In this document: one piece after another, positions 21,401 through 28,078 of the stretch
Layout: every line of letters begins with the position of its first letter
Position numbering within the stretch: the first letter of the stretch is position 1
Assembly (NCBI RefSeq): GCF_000520735.1
Contig: NZ_ASSC01000352.1
Location: 1-34,758, forward strand
Direction of reading: 5' to 3'
Origin: Paenibacillus forsythiae T98
GTDB taxonomy: Bacteria; Bacillota; Bacilli; Paenibacillales; Paenibacillaceae
DNA: 34,758 bases
Notes under the pieces: generated by a model
Databases searched by the model: none
Told to the model about the DNA's origin: nothing
The model's input: the letters and a program-made list of their open reading frames with translations, nothing else
Made by a program: the position numbers and the translations under genes

Positions 21401-24400
21401 TGTAGGGCCATAGGTATTGTACACATTAGAGCTATTTACGAGATTGCTAATATATTCCCATCTCAAAATATCTCCACCGCTTATATAGGTATGAACAGAG
21501 CACTTCATAGCGACTTTATTTAGTTCATTTATAAGTAAAGGGGAAGCGGAAATAACCGTAATTTTCTCATCAACCACTTTACGGGTTAATAAACTGATAT
21601 CCGTTACTTCCTCTTTTGTACATATAGAAACACAGCCGCCTACTGTTAAAATGGGAAGCATTTCTTCTGTGAATGTATCAAAACTATACGATGCCTGTTG
21701 TAAAACAATATCACACTCTCTTAAATTGAATTCATGCTGAAATGCGCAGATGTAGCCCCATACATTAGAGTGCCGGACAATTACTCCCTTGGGGTTTCCA
21801 GTTGTCCCCGATGTATAAATAATATAAGCGGCATCATCAGGGTCTATACCTGTACTGCAATTTTCTTCTATTCTCTCCAGGCTCTCCTTATTGCTAATAT
21901 TTAAAATATGTCCGGAAAAGTCAACATTATAAGAAAGAATATTGTCAGTCATAAGAATGGAGGACTTGCTGTCGTTAACCATGTAATTCATTCGTTCGGA
22001 CGGATAGCCTGGCTCTATGGGAAGATATGCGTTGCCTGATTTTAGGCAGCCTATTAAGACGATGGCTCTTTCAATGCTTCTCTCCATCAATACAGCGACG
22101 ATATTATTCTCGTCTTGTCTATTTGTATTAATATATTTTGCAATCCAATTGGCTCTTTGATTCAGTTCCGAATAAGATATCGTTTGCTCACCGAATTTAA
22201 TTGCAATACGATCAGGTGTGTGTTCAACTTGTCTTTCAAAAGCATCCTTGAATGTAATATTCTCCACAAAGGTCTCAGTTTGATTAAACTGATATAAAAA
22301 TTCACTGATCTCGGTATCATTTAATATTTCAGCTTCTTTTATTCGAATTTCAGGATTGTTCGTGAAGGTATTCAGCAAATGAATATACTTGCCGATGAAG
22401 TCTCTAAGGGTATCTTCCTTAAATAACTCCGTAGAGAATTCAATATTCATTTCATATCCCTTATTAAGCGGGGTGATTTCCAGTGTTAAATCAACCTTGG
22501 TGGTTGCAGAAGTGTTTTCAAGCGCAACCATTTCCACTCCATCCAAACTAACTGCTGGAACCTGCATATTTTGCATATTAAAAACAACATCAAAGAGTGC
22601 ATTTCTATTCATCTCAGGCTTCAAATTCAACTGCTCTATTAATTCTTCATTGTAATAATTGGGGTTGGCAAGATCCTTAAATATATTTTTGCTAAATTCA
22701 TTTAAATAATCTATAAATTTGCAATTATTATCAATATTAATTCTGATTGGAAGCGTATTAACCAGCATTCCAACGATATGATCCGCATTTTTTATCCCAC
22801 GGCTGGCTACAGGAGTTCCTATTACAAAATCATCTTGGTGGGTATAACGGTGGATTGTAGCGTTAAAAACTGAAAATAAAACAGCATACTCTGTTGTATG
22901 GCTTTCAGAAGCTAACTTTTTTATTTTTCCGAACAATTCCATATTAATAAAAGTCTTAAAGGTGCTTCCGCTGTAATTTAGAGCTTTGGGCCGAGGATAA
23001 TCATAAGGTAAATTTAATACCGGGACATCGGTGCGATATTTATCAAGCCAATATTTTTGTTGATTTCTAAACGCTTCGGTAGTGTTAAATTGTTGCTTCC
23101 ACGAGGAGTATTCTTTCAAAGCATATTTCGGTTGTTGCACTGTTCTACCGTTATATAATTCCATGAAATCTTCAAGAAGCAATCCCAAAGAGGTACCATC
23201 GGTAATAATATGATGAATGCAGAAAACAATAATGGATTTTTCACCGGATCGTAGCAACGCCGTTTTGAACAATACATCCTTTTCCAAATCAAACGGAGTA
23301 TTAAAGCTGCGTATAAATGCATGTACATCTTTCTCTTCGATATCTTCAACCCGAAAATGTATTGCAATTTGTTTGTGTACTTTTTGAAGTATTTCATCAT
23401 TCATCAACACAAAATTAGTTCTTAATGCTTCGTGTAGCTCTGTCAATTTCTCAAGGACCATTTTAATTTTGCTAGGAGAAACCACACCGTTAATCTCAAA
23501 TCCTTTTGTAATATTAAACATAGTTTCCGAGTGAGAAATACGATTTAAAATAAATAGTCTTTTCTGGGCTGGAAGCACGGGATAGTATTCACTTTCTTCT
23601 ATACACTCTATTTGCTGCTGCTCCCCAGTTTCATTCAAATCAATGAAATTAGACACACCTCTTATGGTGAAGTCCTCCATTACATCTCTGATTTCCATGT
23701 TCTTATTGTACTGAGAGTTAATTTTACTGATTAAATATATGGCCTTTATTGAATTTCCGCCCATCTCAAAAAAGTTACTCTGGATAGGCATATCCACAAT
23801 TTCTAAAGCCTCTTCGAATAACGTCTTGATTCCGTATTCGATTTCATTTAGCACACTCTCTACCGGCTCTGCTTGAACTGTTCCCGTAGAACTAATATAT
23901 TCGTCATACAATCCATTAAGATAATTTTCCACTAATTTATATCTTTGAGTCTTTCCACTTGTTGTTTTGGGAATGTTTGTTAATGGAATTACTGCTCCTA
24001 TTTCTTTTCCTAGCTTCAAGCTAATGTATCTTTTTATTTCAGTAGCAATATTATTAAATTGCTCTGCTTTAATCTTGGTTGCTGCAAATATCACGACCAC
24101 ATCTTCTTTATCTTGACTGGGTATAGCGCATACGGCATTAGCATTAATATCAGGAATATTAAGATCATCCAGCAGCGATTCAATATCATGAGAATAAAAA
24201 TTTTGCCCATTTATAAAAATAATATCTTTTTTTCTTCCCGTTATAATCAATTGACCATCACTTAAAAAGCCTAAATCCCCGGTTTTCTTCCATCCATTTG
24301 TGCTAGAGAACGCTTTGGTTGCTGCCTTGTTATTATAATATCCACTTGTAACATTTCTTCCCTTAATGTAAATCTCTCCAACTATATGTTCTCCTAATTC

Positions 24401-25537
24401 CATTCCTTCTTCATTACAAATCCGTATATTACACTCATCGACGGGTTTTCCTACCTTGACAAATTGAATAGCATTGCTATGCTGATCATCAACCACAATG
24501 ACCCGTTCTCCGGATTTCATAAAGTTTCTGTCTACCCGCACAACTTCAATTTCATTCCCGGGAACAGGAAATGAAACGGCCAAAGAAGCTTCAGCCATTC
24601 CATAGACAGGGAATATTACATTTTTCTTGAGATGATATTGCTCCATAAATTCAATGAACTTCACACATAAATCATATGAGATGGGTTCGGCTCCATTAAA
24701 CAGTAGTCTTACATGAGAAAGATCCAACGGATAATTTTTTTGGAGCGACAGAAACCTCATTATATGCTTTATCCCGAAATTAGGGGAACATAGTATGCCC
24801 GCTTCATGCTGGACTGCTTTTTCAAGATATAATAAAGGATTGCTGATAAAGAGCATTGCCGGCATCAAAATTTGATCGGTTCCTGCATAAATAGGTGCTA
24901 AATGAAAGCCTATCACTCCCATATCATGAGTCAAGGGCATCCAGCTGATCGTCTTTTCATTATTTTTAATCTCACACCCTAAACAAATAGCATTCAGGTT
25001 GGTAAGTAAATTTTCGTGGGTTAAAGTGACTCCCTTAGGTTCTGATGTCGAGCCTGACGAAAACTGTATAAAGGCGGTGTGATGCTGTTTGATGTCGGCC
25101 AGAAGGCCATCCTTAGCGTTAAAATCGATATCCTCATATACTATTACTTTTTCAGAAGGAATAGACTGTATGTCGTTAAGGTCCTTTATCATTAACCTGC
25201 TTGTTATTATTCGAACATCTCCCAAAGTATGAATCACGTTCTCAAGCTTTGTCTTAATCATTTGATCGTTTCCAACTGTAATTGGAACAGCAGTAATTCC
25301 CCCAAGAAGGCAACCCCAGAAGCTATATAAAAAACTCAAATTGTCATTCAAATAGATAATAACTTTATCATCCGGCTTCAAATTTTTAGTCTGATAGCAG
25401 CCAAGCACCTTCAAAGCATGTTTATATAAATCCTTATACGATATACATTCTTCACTGTCTTCACTGCTGATAAGAGTTATACTTTTGTTTCCTTTGCTTT
25501 CATTAAGAAGCATGTCTACTAAAGAGGTATATTTCAT
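9470..25537 (-). CDS. Giant lipopeptide NRPS: FAAL-T-(C-A-T)x4-E-like, no thioesterase
   Basis: This is a single 5355-residue synthetase. Residues 1-550 form a fatty acyl-AMP ligase (FSSGSTSEPKG, YGMAEASLAVSFP, GRKKDIIFINGQNF); a carrier follows with FFEMGGNSI near 590. Four modules come next. C domains (HHIITDG near 775, HHIISDG near 1807, 2852 and 3897) and A domains (SG(S/T)TG cores near 1242, 2277, 3320 and 4369) are all intact, and carriers (FFELGGHS/NS) lie near 1624, 2669, 3714 and 4760. Hand-read A codes are DTESIGTVCK (Lys-like), DVGEIGSIDK (ornithine), DVWHFSLIDK (serine) and DAKDIGIVDK (glutamate). After about 140 residues of unrecognised linker comes a C/E-superfamily domain (PIQRY near 4935, HHSIFDG near 5058, FNFLGY near 5268). 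There is no TE or reductase domain. It starts 23 bases after the upstream gene, so it is cotranscribed. Expected product: N-acyl-Lys-Orn-Ser-Glu. Architecture is certain; Orn and Ser are firm, Glu fairly firm, Lys tentative. Confidence 0.95.
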   Translation of the reverse strand: MKYTSLVDMLLNESKGNKSITLISSEDSEECISYKDLYKHALKVLGCYQTKNLKPDDKVIIYLNDNLSFLYSFWGCLLGGITAVPITVGNDQMIKTKLENVIHTLGDVRIITSRLMIKDLNDIQSIPSEKVIVYEDIDFNAKDGLLADIKQHHTAFIQFSSGSTSEPKGVTLTHENLLTNLNAICLGCEIKNNEKTISWMPLTHDMGVIGFHLAPIYAGTDQILMPAMLFISNPLLYLEKAVQHEAGILCSPNFGIKHIMRFLSLQKNYPLDLSHVRLLFNGAEPISYDLCVKFIEFMEQYHLKKNVIFPVYGMAEASLAVSFPVPGNEIEVVRVDRNFMKSGERVIVVDDQHSNAIQFVKVGKPVDECNIRICNEEGMELGEHIVGEIYIKGRNVTSGYYNNKAATKAFSSTNGWKKTGDLGFLSDGQLIITGRKKDIIFINGQNFYSHDIESLLDDLNIPDINANAVCAIPSQDKEDVVVIFAATKIKAEQFNNIATEIKRYISLKLGKEIGAVIPLTNIPKTTSGKTQRYKLVENYLNGLYDEYISSTGTVQAEPVESVLNEIEYGIKTLFEEALEIVDMPIQSNFFEMGGNSIKAIYLISKINSQYNKNMEIRDVMEDFTIRGVSNFIDLNETGEQQQIECIEESEYYPVLPAQKRLFILNRISHSETMFNITKGFEINGVVSPSKIKMVLEKLTELHEALRTNFVLMNDEILQKVHKQIAIHFRVEDIEEKDVHAFIRSFNTPFDLEKDVLFKTALLRSGEKSIIVFCIHHIITDGTSLGLLLEDFMELYNGRTVQQPKYALKEYSSWKQQFNTTEAFRNQQKYWLDKYRTDVPVLNLPYDYPRPKALNYSGSTFKTFINMELFGKIKKLASESHTTEYAVLFSVFNATIHRYTHQDDFVIGTPVASRGIKNADHIVGMLVNTLPIRINIDNNCKFIDYLNEFSKNIFKDLANPNYYNEELIEQLNLKPEMNRNALFDVVFNMQNMQVPAVSLDGVEMVALENTSATTKVDLTLEITPLNKGYEMNIEFSTELFKEDTLRDFIGKYIHLLNTFTNNPEIRIKEAEILNDTEISEFLYQFNQTETFVENITFKDAFERQVEHTPDRIAIKFGEQTISYSELNQRANWIAKYINTNRQDENNIVAVLMERSIERAIVLIGCLKSGNAYLPIEPGYPSERMNYMVNDSKSSILMTDNILSYNVDFSGHILNISNKESLERIEENCSTGIDPDDAAYIIYTSGTTGNPKGVIVRHSNVWGYICAFQHEFNLRECDIVLQQASYSFDTFTEEMLPILTVGGCVSICTKEEVTDISLLTRKVVDEKITVISASPLLINELNKVAMKCSVHTYISGGDILRWEYISNLVNSSNVYNTYGPTETTVCATYHKCSKKDKDKQIPIGRPIANYKIYVLDEADKLCPAGAVGEICIGGIGVSKGYLRNTALTNEKFIFNPYAEEETIYKTGDLGRWTSNGELEYMGRKDKQVNIRGYRIETQEIERQLLKYELVEDAAVVDLENAEGEKYLTAYIIPNGEIKIDTLKKYLSQYLPEYMIPAYFVPLQSLPVTSNGKLDKKALPSPQQNMLISEEYEEARNDVEQELVRIWEDVLGIQKIGINHNFFELGGHSLKLTVMASRIHKELGVELKINELFSLQTIREISEHIGHIGKTAFSEIRPIEKSEWYEVSSAQKRMYMLQRFDVQSNGYNISGALSITGGMDIKRVEYVIEKLVCRHESLRTYFIENNGHIVQKICDEVDFKINYINDSTYNAHEIIDTIIQRFDLNQAPLFRVTIIRESEVKHVIVFDMHHIISDGVSIGVLVNEFSRLYAGENLDPLYLQYKDFADWQNKVLTSEKIKDQEEYWVSLLSGELPVLNMPTDFIRPAVQSFEGKTIREKIDARLYNKLSTIAKETGSTMYMLLLSSINIWLAKYTGQSDIIIGSPIAGRYNTDLQNVVGMFVNTLAMRNFPERNKTFRQFLEEVKQNCLNAYQNQDYQFEELIDKLNLRRDMSRNPLFDVMFTMQNMDNQQVDIQGLTFERFDHEYNISKFDISITAEEFQGELLIELEYCTRLFIDKTASSMITHLINILEDIAENTDVRLEDIEMLSEDEEAYILEELNQTYKEYPSTLTFQQLFEEQVLKNPGKQSVIYGEQHLTYSELHHRSNSLARVLRGKGIGRNSIAGIMVEKSLDMIVGILAIIKAGGAYLPIDLNYPEERIKYMLADSEAQIILTQKRLIEKAGHTCSFIDIDDPINYAEDSSNLNNINVPTDLIYVIYTSGTTGKPKGVMIEHRNLVNMTFAWMNHYKLDVIEAKLLQMASLSFDVFAGDLCRSLLTGGSLYICPDEIKLELKSLYALISENNINIFESTPGLIIPFMDYIYENQLNIDKLKIVIMGSDTCPIEEFKKIVDRFGRNMRILNSYGVTEATIDSSYYEAELHQIPQLINTPIGKPLDNSQFYILNSSLKPQPVGVSGELYIGGKGVARGYFKNEKLTSEKFIANPFRPGERMYKTGDLARWLPDGNVEFFGREDYQVKIRGYRIEIREIENQLLQYEGIKEAVVIDKQDEKGMSYLCAFVTAPGLIDARMLKEYLSTKLPDYMVPSFFEQLQGTLPITPNGKIDRRKLSEYELNIQGLNEYVAPVTFTEQKLAPIWMDVLGVKAAGAYDNFFELGGHSLKAIALASRIHKEFNVEVPLKDIFKAPTIRGISKYIDASVENKYDAIKKATQKKWYEASSPQKRMYMLQQLDPDNLGYNMSAAIRIRGDLKWDRFEQSLRDLFLRHEALRTCFAIEDGNIVQKIGESVDYRCECSEMTEVDINAELQRFVSPFDLGKAPLMRVKLIKLQEYYVLLFDIHHIISDGLSIDILINDLGKIYSSQPLEPLDVHYKDYSEWQNEMLHSEMLLPQAKYWGEVFDGDLPILNLPLDFARPKIQSYEGAVMDAILEAELTSKVKKLAASYGSTVYTVLLSAINILLSKYSGQEEIIVGGITAGRNKLEMDRIVGVFINTLALRNVINPNEKYGVFLEKVRDKAIAAYEHQDYPFEELLNQLNVKRDPARSPLFDVMFSMEDDLSFNTLEIENIAFEPIATERKAVNFDLRFIAVNRDDELAIKIEYCTKLFKASTIQRMLSHLINVIGQITQNSELNISDIHLLTNDEKNAILYEFNNTDVTYPREKTFIELFEEQVSKTPDALAVITNDSYLSYNELNIKANKLAKVLRAEGVSRNRIVAVIIDRSESMLVSIFAIIKAGGAYLPIDPDYPDSRINYILENSQAALVLTRKKFFSKVKAALPKLDVDKQYSESGGENLQIINSPQDLIYVIYTSGSTGNPKGVMIEHRSLINRLDWMQQAYPLSTADTILQKTTYTFDVSVWELLWWSVVGATVYLLGHNQEKDASAIVDIISKRQITTVHFVPSMLRIFLDFVEDHNRSNDLKSLKRVFASGEALQTKQVSEFEERLFNRFGTQLINLYGPTEATIDVSYYNCFEQKLGRTVPIGKPINNIKLYIVDKNNALMPVGIPGELCIAGDGVARGYLNNQELTDQKFVANPYIPHSKLYKTGDLARWLEDGNIEYLGRIDHQVKLRGFRIELEEIENVLHKYPGIKETVVVMKTDSDQYEYLCAYFTADQNITGKQLRQYLIERLPEYMVPSYFEQLLCMPLTSNGKLDRKQLPDPVRGASVSSVYKEPSNTVELKIAGIWKDLLQLNEVGVEDNFFELGGHSLKVTQMISQISKKLSVDVPFRQIFDSPTIKELAVYILQKASASAEAIPVASTQMYYQVSSAQKRMYLLHQFDNTSVVYNMPEIILIEGAIHREKLQHAIDDLCARHESLRTRFNMINGEIVQFIDEGVSPIVEYEQVKDGNLDEIIEYFVQPFNLSRSPLFRVKVIEIQVNHFALVFDMHHIISDGVSKAILVEDFIQLYSGQKLAPLALQYKDYAEWINSSLQEIELSPKRAYWLERFSNEIPLLNIKTDFSRPLVQSFKGNTKTFKLNASEVIRIKKLANDQESTLYMVFLSVINIMLSRYSGQEDILVGTPVTGRTHPDLQNIVGMFVNTLVMRNYPLKEHSYREFLQEVKEVVLEAYENQEYQFEILLDELNIKRDISRNPLFDVMFTMLDDEKVEMSFDGLTLKAYQETGKTCKFDLNFSVAVLEEEISISIQYCTDLFKEETIEQMGEHLRNIIAAIVDDYTLKIKDINILNEREEHKILFDFNASEYGWSNSLTVQELFEEQARKQGDALAVVFEDEAITYKELNERANQVAWSLRKLGVKPNSVVALMMEKSIEMIIGMIGVIKSGAAYLPLDVKYPVERIQYQLLDSDVQLLITDKSAVRLDDFTGKVLNISDLSNLSHSDETDHLDNVNCPEDAVYVIYTSGSTGKSKGVLIEHRNLVSLNHSLNKLIYDQYPEPLNIALLAPYIFDASVKQIFASLLNGHCLCLIRDEYKTDSRMLIDFYNQHKVDVSDGTPIILSLLCDDNLPNESQLGVKYFIIGGDVLLPETVHEFRRGIGANVNIVNIYGPTECCVDATAFTIDEDTLKIGSNIPIGKPLANTKIYILDHNMKPVPVGVEGEIYISGYGVGRGYINNEMLTQQKFISNPFSTGERMYRTGDSGKWLYDGNIEYIGRIDNQVKIRGYRIEPSEVEEALLKHENIKQVAVIDKKETDSVKYLCAYFVSSEFEELSNLRGFLSKILPDYMIPAQFIQLDQLPVTANGKLDKSKLLEMKMKSVNTNQYEEPRSRLEKELQKVWSETLHVENIGINDNFFELGGNSIAALKIVAALRGIHQLNIGDVFRAQTIKELGAILDLRTTNKIFISTEAEAVKLLFDKFGIVSGYEHFLNEGMEIIILFVNKMSDEANDFIKDKFEYSISPNYICMAEEKAIIDNTAGKTLVNYDDVCELLELENLQNCLEDPLDLWNKAELSFTSFEKSLFVQPVEKSYPILPIQRYTLEYNSKILVEIALEETPDYDILRSVTNDVLKTFGLLRSKVAAGEQGAYWEEYRYPDHQAGIYDVPVIDISSYDQQSQNCLINTVRTKLNDSEFGGLLYRALILKKDRRQAVVMWSLHHSIFDGESSRILKQTFMQYLHNYKRSGVNEILPIKDYDIFISDITQNSLSVSAQDLISVLELEKFKVLQRGTHNAITDKVKDEASRLLCVSLAVPEEHKDYFNENVWEISFELFCAFCSTYLNVDKVPALIYSNGRKLGDNYHSSIGEYIDLTPIVVDVQSQISHWSILKDKIDYLTNNKINFSNLVLDSGSDNFVKDYFINPINGRLNDQLMFNFLGYKSLQEQETLRHSYSDHLNHLASRDKDSEVLNGITFNTMYSESNIVVMVNSLSKKDEELMEATITAKLLDYLERQNVMNLE

Positions 25538-25560
25538 CCTTATATCATTCCTTTCATAAT

Positions 25561-26751
25561 CTAAAAAGAGTTTAAGTCCACATATTTTCCCTTTAAATTT
25601 TGATGGAACCTGGCATCCTGAAGAATAAACCCTCTTGTTTTGTTGGAGACTTCAGCCAGATACAAGATTTGCGCATCTTCAGCGTTCATTACAATCAGAT
25701 AATTAATATTGCTAATCCCGTCTACAGATAATGAACCATATAATTTGTCATCTATTAAACTATAGAAATAGTCGCGGGCACCGATTACAGGCTCGCCATA
25801 TTGCGAATGGATTTCAATTTTGCTCGTTCTAAGCAGATTAAAATCTTGATCATAGTACTTAATAACTGGCTTGAATGAATCCTTCTCATCACTTAGGACG
25901 AGATAATGATCTTTATAGGGGAGAACTTTATGAATGGTATGATCCAAAAGCTTGGTTTCGGCGGTCTTTGTTGTAAAGTTGTACCTCAAAACAATGCCTT
26001 GTCCGGCAAAGACATTATTAAAGCTGGAGGTTGCAAGCAGAAGCGTATCGTTCTTCACAAAAATTTTATCCAGTTGGACAATTACCTTATCAACATTAAA
26101 TAAACGCAGAGGAACCACGGTTTGAGTAACTTCATAATTTGAAGTGCCTATTTTATAAACAACGATATCCGAGTCATTTTCATTCCGGCTTCTGGTGAAT
26201 AGATACACCGCATCATTGGAAATTTGATAACTATCCAGGCGCACTTCATCCAATTCTTTTTTAACATCTACTTCTTTGACAGAATCGTCACTTAGGAAAA
26301 TGACCTTCCACTCGCTCTTCCCTGTACGTGAGCTATCAAAAATAAACAATTCGTAATCCGGGCAGCTCCCATAAAAATACAACTGTCCATATAATTCAAT
26401 TGGAGATTTCGATAAATTCATTCTCTTTTGTAAATTATTAATAGATCTTATAGCATACTTGTTGGCATAGGTCGGTCGATATGTATCCGTGCTTTTAGTA
26501 AATTTCTTGTTTTCCCAATTATATGTATCTGTTTTCAATTCTTTGGAAGTAAGAGCTTCATAATAAAAAGTAGCAACGATTGGGTTGCTATTGATTTTAT
26601 CTTGAAGCACTTTATATTGGATATCATTAACCGAAACAACAGATTCATTTGCAGGTTCCGATAGTTCTGATTTGTTGTTCAAAACCAGGAAAAAAAATAT
26701 AAAGCAAATAACCGTTAAAGCTAAACCTAAAAATATTATTTTTTTGGTCAT
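25561..26751 (-). CDS. Membrane-anchored extracytoplasmic protein of unknown function
   Basis: The protein of 396 residues has a short basic start (MTKKIIFLGLALTVICFIFFFLV) forming one signal anchor, then about 370 residues predicted to lie outside the membrane. The body is rich in short beta-type segments that repeat a display-like pattern (VYLFTRSRNE, TLLLATSSFN, HYLVLSDEKD, KLYGSLSVDG) and could form a beta-propeller; no known family is recognised. The frame opens at an ATG at 26766, but the ATG at 26751, with GGGGA about 8 bases upstream, is preferred. It ends 23 bases before the giant NRPS gene and shares its low GC, so the two are surely cotranscribed. A role in export, sensing or self-protection is guesswork from position. 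Confidence 0.75.
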   Translation of the reverse strand: MTKKIIFLGLALTVICFIFFFLVLNNKSELSEPANESVVSVNDIQYKVLQDKINSNPIVATFYYEALTSKELKTDTYNWENKKFTKSTDTYRPTYANKYAIRSINNLQKRMNLSKSPIELYGQLYFYGSCPDYELFIFDSSRTGKSEWKVIFLSDDSVKEVDVKKELDEVRLDSYQISNDAVYLFTRSRNENDSDIVVYKIGTSNYEVTQTVVPLRLFNVDKVIVQLDKIFVKNDTLLLATSSFNNVFAGQGIVLRYNFTTKTAETKLLDHTIHKVLPYKDHYLVLSDEKDSFKPVIKYYDQDFNLLRTSKIEIHSQYGEPVIGARDYFYSLIDDKLYGSLSVDGISNINYLIVMNAEDAQILYLAEVSNKTRGFILQDARFHQNLKGKYVDLNSF

Positions 26752-26780
26752 ATTTGTTTTCCCCATTTTTAGTATTCTAT

Positions 26781-26819
26781 GTTAAGAGGGGCTATCTTAA
26801 TGAATAACCCCTCTTTAAC
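26781..26819 (-). terminator. Stem-loop between the secreted protein gene and the anchored protein gene
   Basis: GTTAAGAGGGG and CCCCTCTTTAAC pair with one bulged base around a 16-base loop. On the reverse strand no T run follows, so it may process or stabilise the mRNA, or terminate only partly, inside the NRPS operon. It lies 47 bases after the stop codon of the upstream gene. Confidence 0.45.
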
Positions 26820-26865
26820 AATCCTATAATTCAATTAAAAACAACGTCATTTTTTATGTGCCAAG

Positions 26866-27843
26866 TTACCAAGTATGAGCTCCAGTCGACCAATTCACTC
26901 CCGCCCACAACGATAAATCCGTATCTTGTACAAATGTCATTGGGGTAGCCCATCCTGCTGGAGCATAATCCAACACATAATTTTGACTTTTATATGCCTG
27001 CCACACCAAATTCGCACATTGCAAGTATTCTGTATCTGTTCTGTTGGCTGTAGCTTTGTAAGGCTTCCCTCTAAGATTATTGTATGCGTAATTAGCAGCG
27101 CTCTCTCTAAAGCTCGAAGTTCCCACTGGATAGTAGTCTCTCATCGTGTATCTATTAGACCATCTGCTTATATCATAATCATCACTATTGTATGGATCTC
27201 CAAGCGCTTCTACAGTTCTTGCACTGTCGGTATACACAATTGCGGCATGACCGTGATTTACCCCGATTACCCACAACACATATGTTGTTTGATCCTTGGA
27301 GACTAAAATGTCGCCTTTATCCGCTTTTCCCAGCATATAACTCCAATCAGAAGAAGTCATTTTACTGCTTCCGTCACCATCACTGTTAATAACAACCTCT
27401 TTACTTTGCTGAGTATCGGCCGCCGCATTTTTTACAGTTTCAAAGCCGAAATATTTATTCAAATCCCCATGTTCTTTTTTCAATTTTTTTAGTTCAGAGA
27501 CAGAAATACCCGTGTAAGCCGACAAGGCCTCAAAATATCCTTGATCCTTAGCGGTAGCGGCAGGCAATTCAATACCAGCGGTCAAAGCTTTATTATTTGT
27601 ATCCGCACTCCTATATTTTGCAGCTAACTCTAATTTCTCGGCAGGTATTTCTATGTTGAAATACTTACTTAAATCACCATGCTTACTTTCCACATCCTGC
27701 AACTCGGATACCGGTAATCCTGTGTATTTTGACATATATTCATAATATTCAGTCTTATCACTGGCTGCGTAAGAGACATTAACTATTGATGGGAACACCA
27801 TTACAAGAGACAGTACGGCAGTAATGAGCTTTTTATTCTTCAT
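26866..27843 (-). CDS. Secreted permuted papain-fold (YiiX/C92-like) protein with two N-terminal repeats
   Basis: The 325-residue protein has a signal peptide (MKNKKLITAVLSLVMVF, cleavage after about A26). Two 30-residue repeats follow at 33-62 and 103-132, sharing the pattern YTG(L/I).VSEL...HGDL.KYF; I do not recognise this repeat. The C-terminal half (about 165-325) resembles the YiiX/permuted NlpC-P60 group: KGDILVS at 176, then HGHAAIVY (His197/His199), an acidic EA at 212, and the nucleophile candidate in LQCANLVWQAY (Cys276). The His-before-Cys order is the permuted one. Such proteins cut amide or ester bonds or transfer acyl groups. The start is ATG 27843 with AAAGGA upstream; the frame is open to 27930 without a good start. 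It is the first full gene behind the NRPS promoter, so it may mature, release or detoxify the peptide (inference). Confidence 0.82.
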   Translation of the reverse strand: MKNKKLITAVLSLVMVFPSIVNVSYAASDKTEYYEYMSKYTGLPVSELQDVESKHGDLSKYFNIEIPAEKLELAAKYRSADTNNKALTAGIELPAATAKDQGYFEALSAYTGISVSELKKLKKEHGDLNKYFGFETVKNAAADTQQSKEVVINSDGDGSSKMTSSDWSYMLGKADKGDILVSKDQTTYVLWVIGVNHGHAAIVYTDSARTVEALGDPYNSDDYDISRWSNRYTMRDYYPVGTSSFRESAANYAYNNLRGKPYKATANRTDTEYLQCANLVWQAYKSQNYVLDYAPAGWATPMTFVQDTDLSLWAGVNWSTGAHTW

Positions 27844-27936
27844 ATTACTCATCCTTTCTTTTTTACAATCAATTACTTGGATTCCCTTCCCGCTACTTGT
27901 TTCCTTCTCCTCAATGTGATATCTCCGCAAGTGATC

Positions 27937-27978
27937 TTAGTATGTAGAAAGCATCAACATTGGACTAGTTGAAGTCAT
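27937..27978 (-). CDS. Putative 13-residue leader peptide in the NRPS operon leader
   Basis: A strong AAGGAGGG (27999-27992) is followed after 6 bases by GTG-TTC-TAA. The last base of that TAA is the A of an ATG (TAATG) opening a 13-codon frame, MTSTSPMLMLSTY, that ends at 27937. The main gene starts 94 bases later. The best ribosome binding site of the region thus serves a two-codon frame coupled to a short peptide frame, which hints at a regulatory upstream ORF. It could also be chance; no family is known. Confidence 0.35.
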   Translation of the reverse strand: MTSTSPMLMLSTY

Positions 27979-28040
27979 TAGAACACTCTCTCCCTCCTTA
28001 TGTCGTTTTAGTATCATTCCAGCTCAATCCAACAATAAAT

Positions 28041-28055
28041 TACCCAATATGGGTA
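28041..28055. promoter_or_regulatory. 15-bp palindrome just inside the NRPS operon transcript
   Basis: TACCCAATATGGGTA is a perfect inverted repeat centred about 24 bases downstream of the predicted transcription start (about 28072). The position fits a repressor operator or a leader hairpin. No regulator gene is present in the window. Confidence 0.5.
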
Positions 28056-28078
28056 CATATTCCAGAATGACTAAGACT

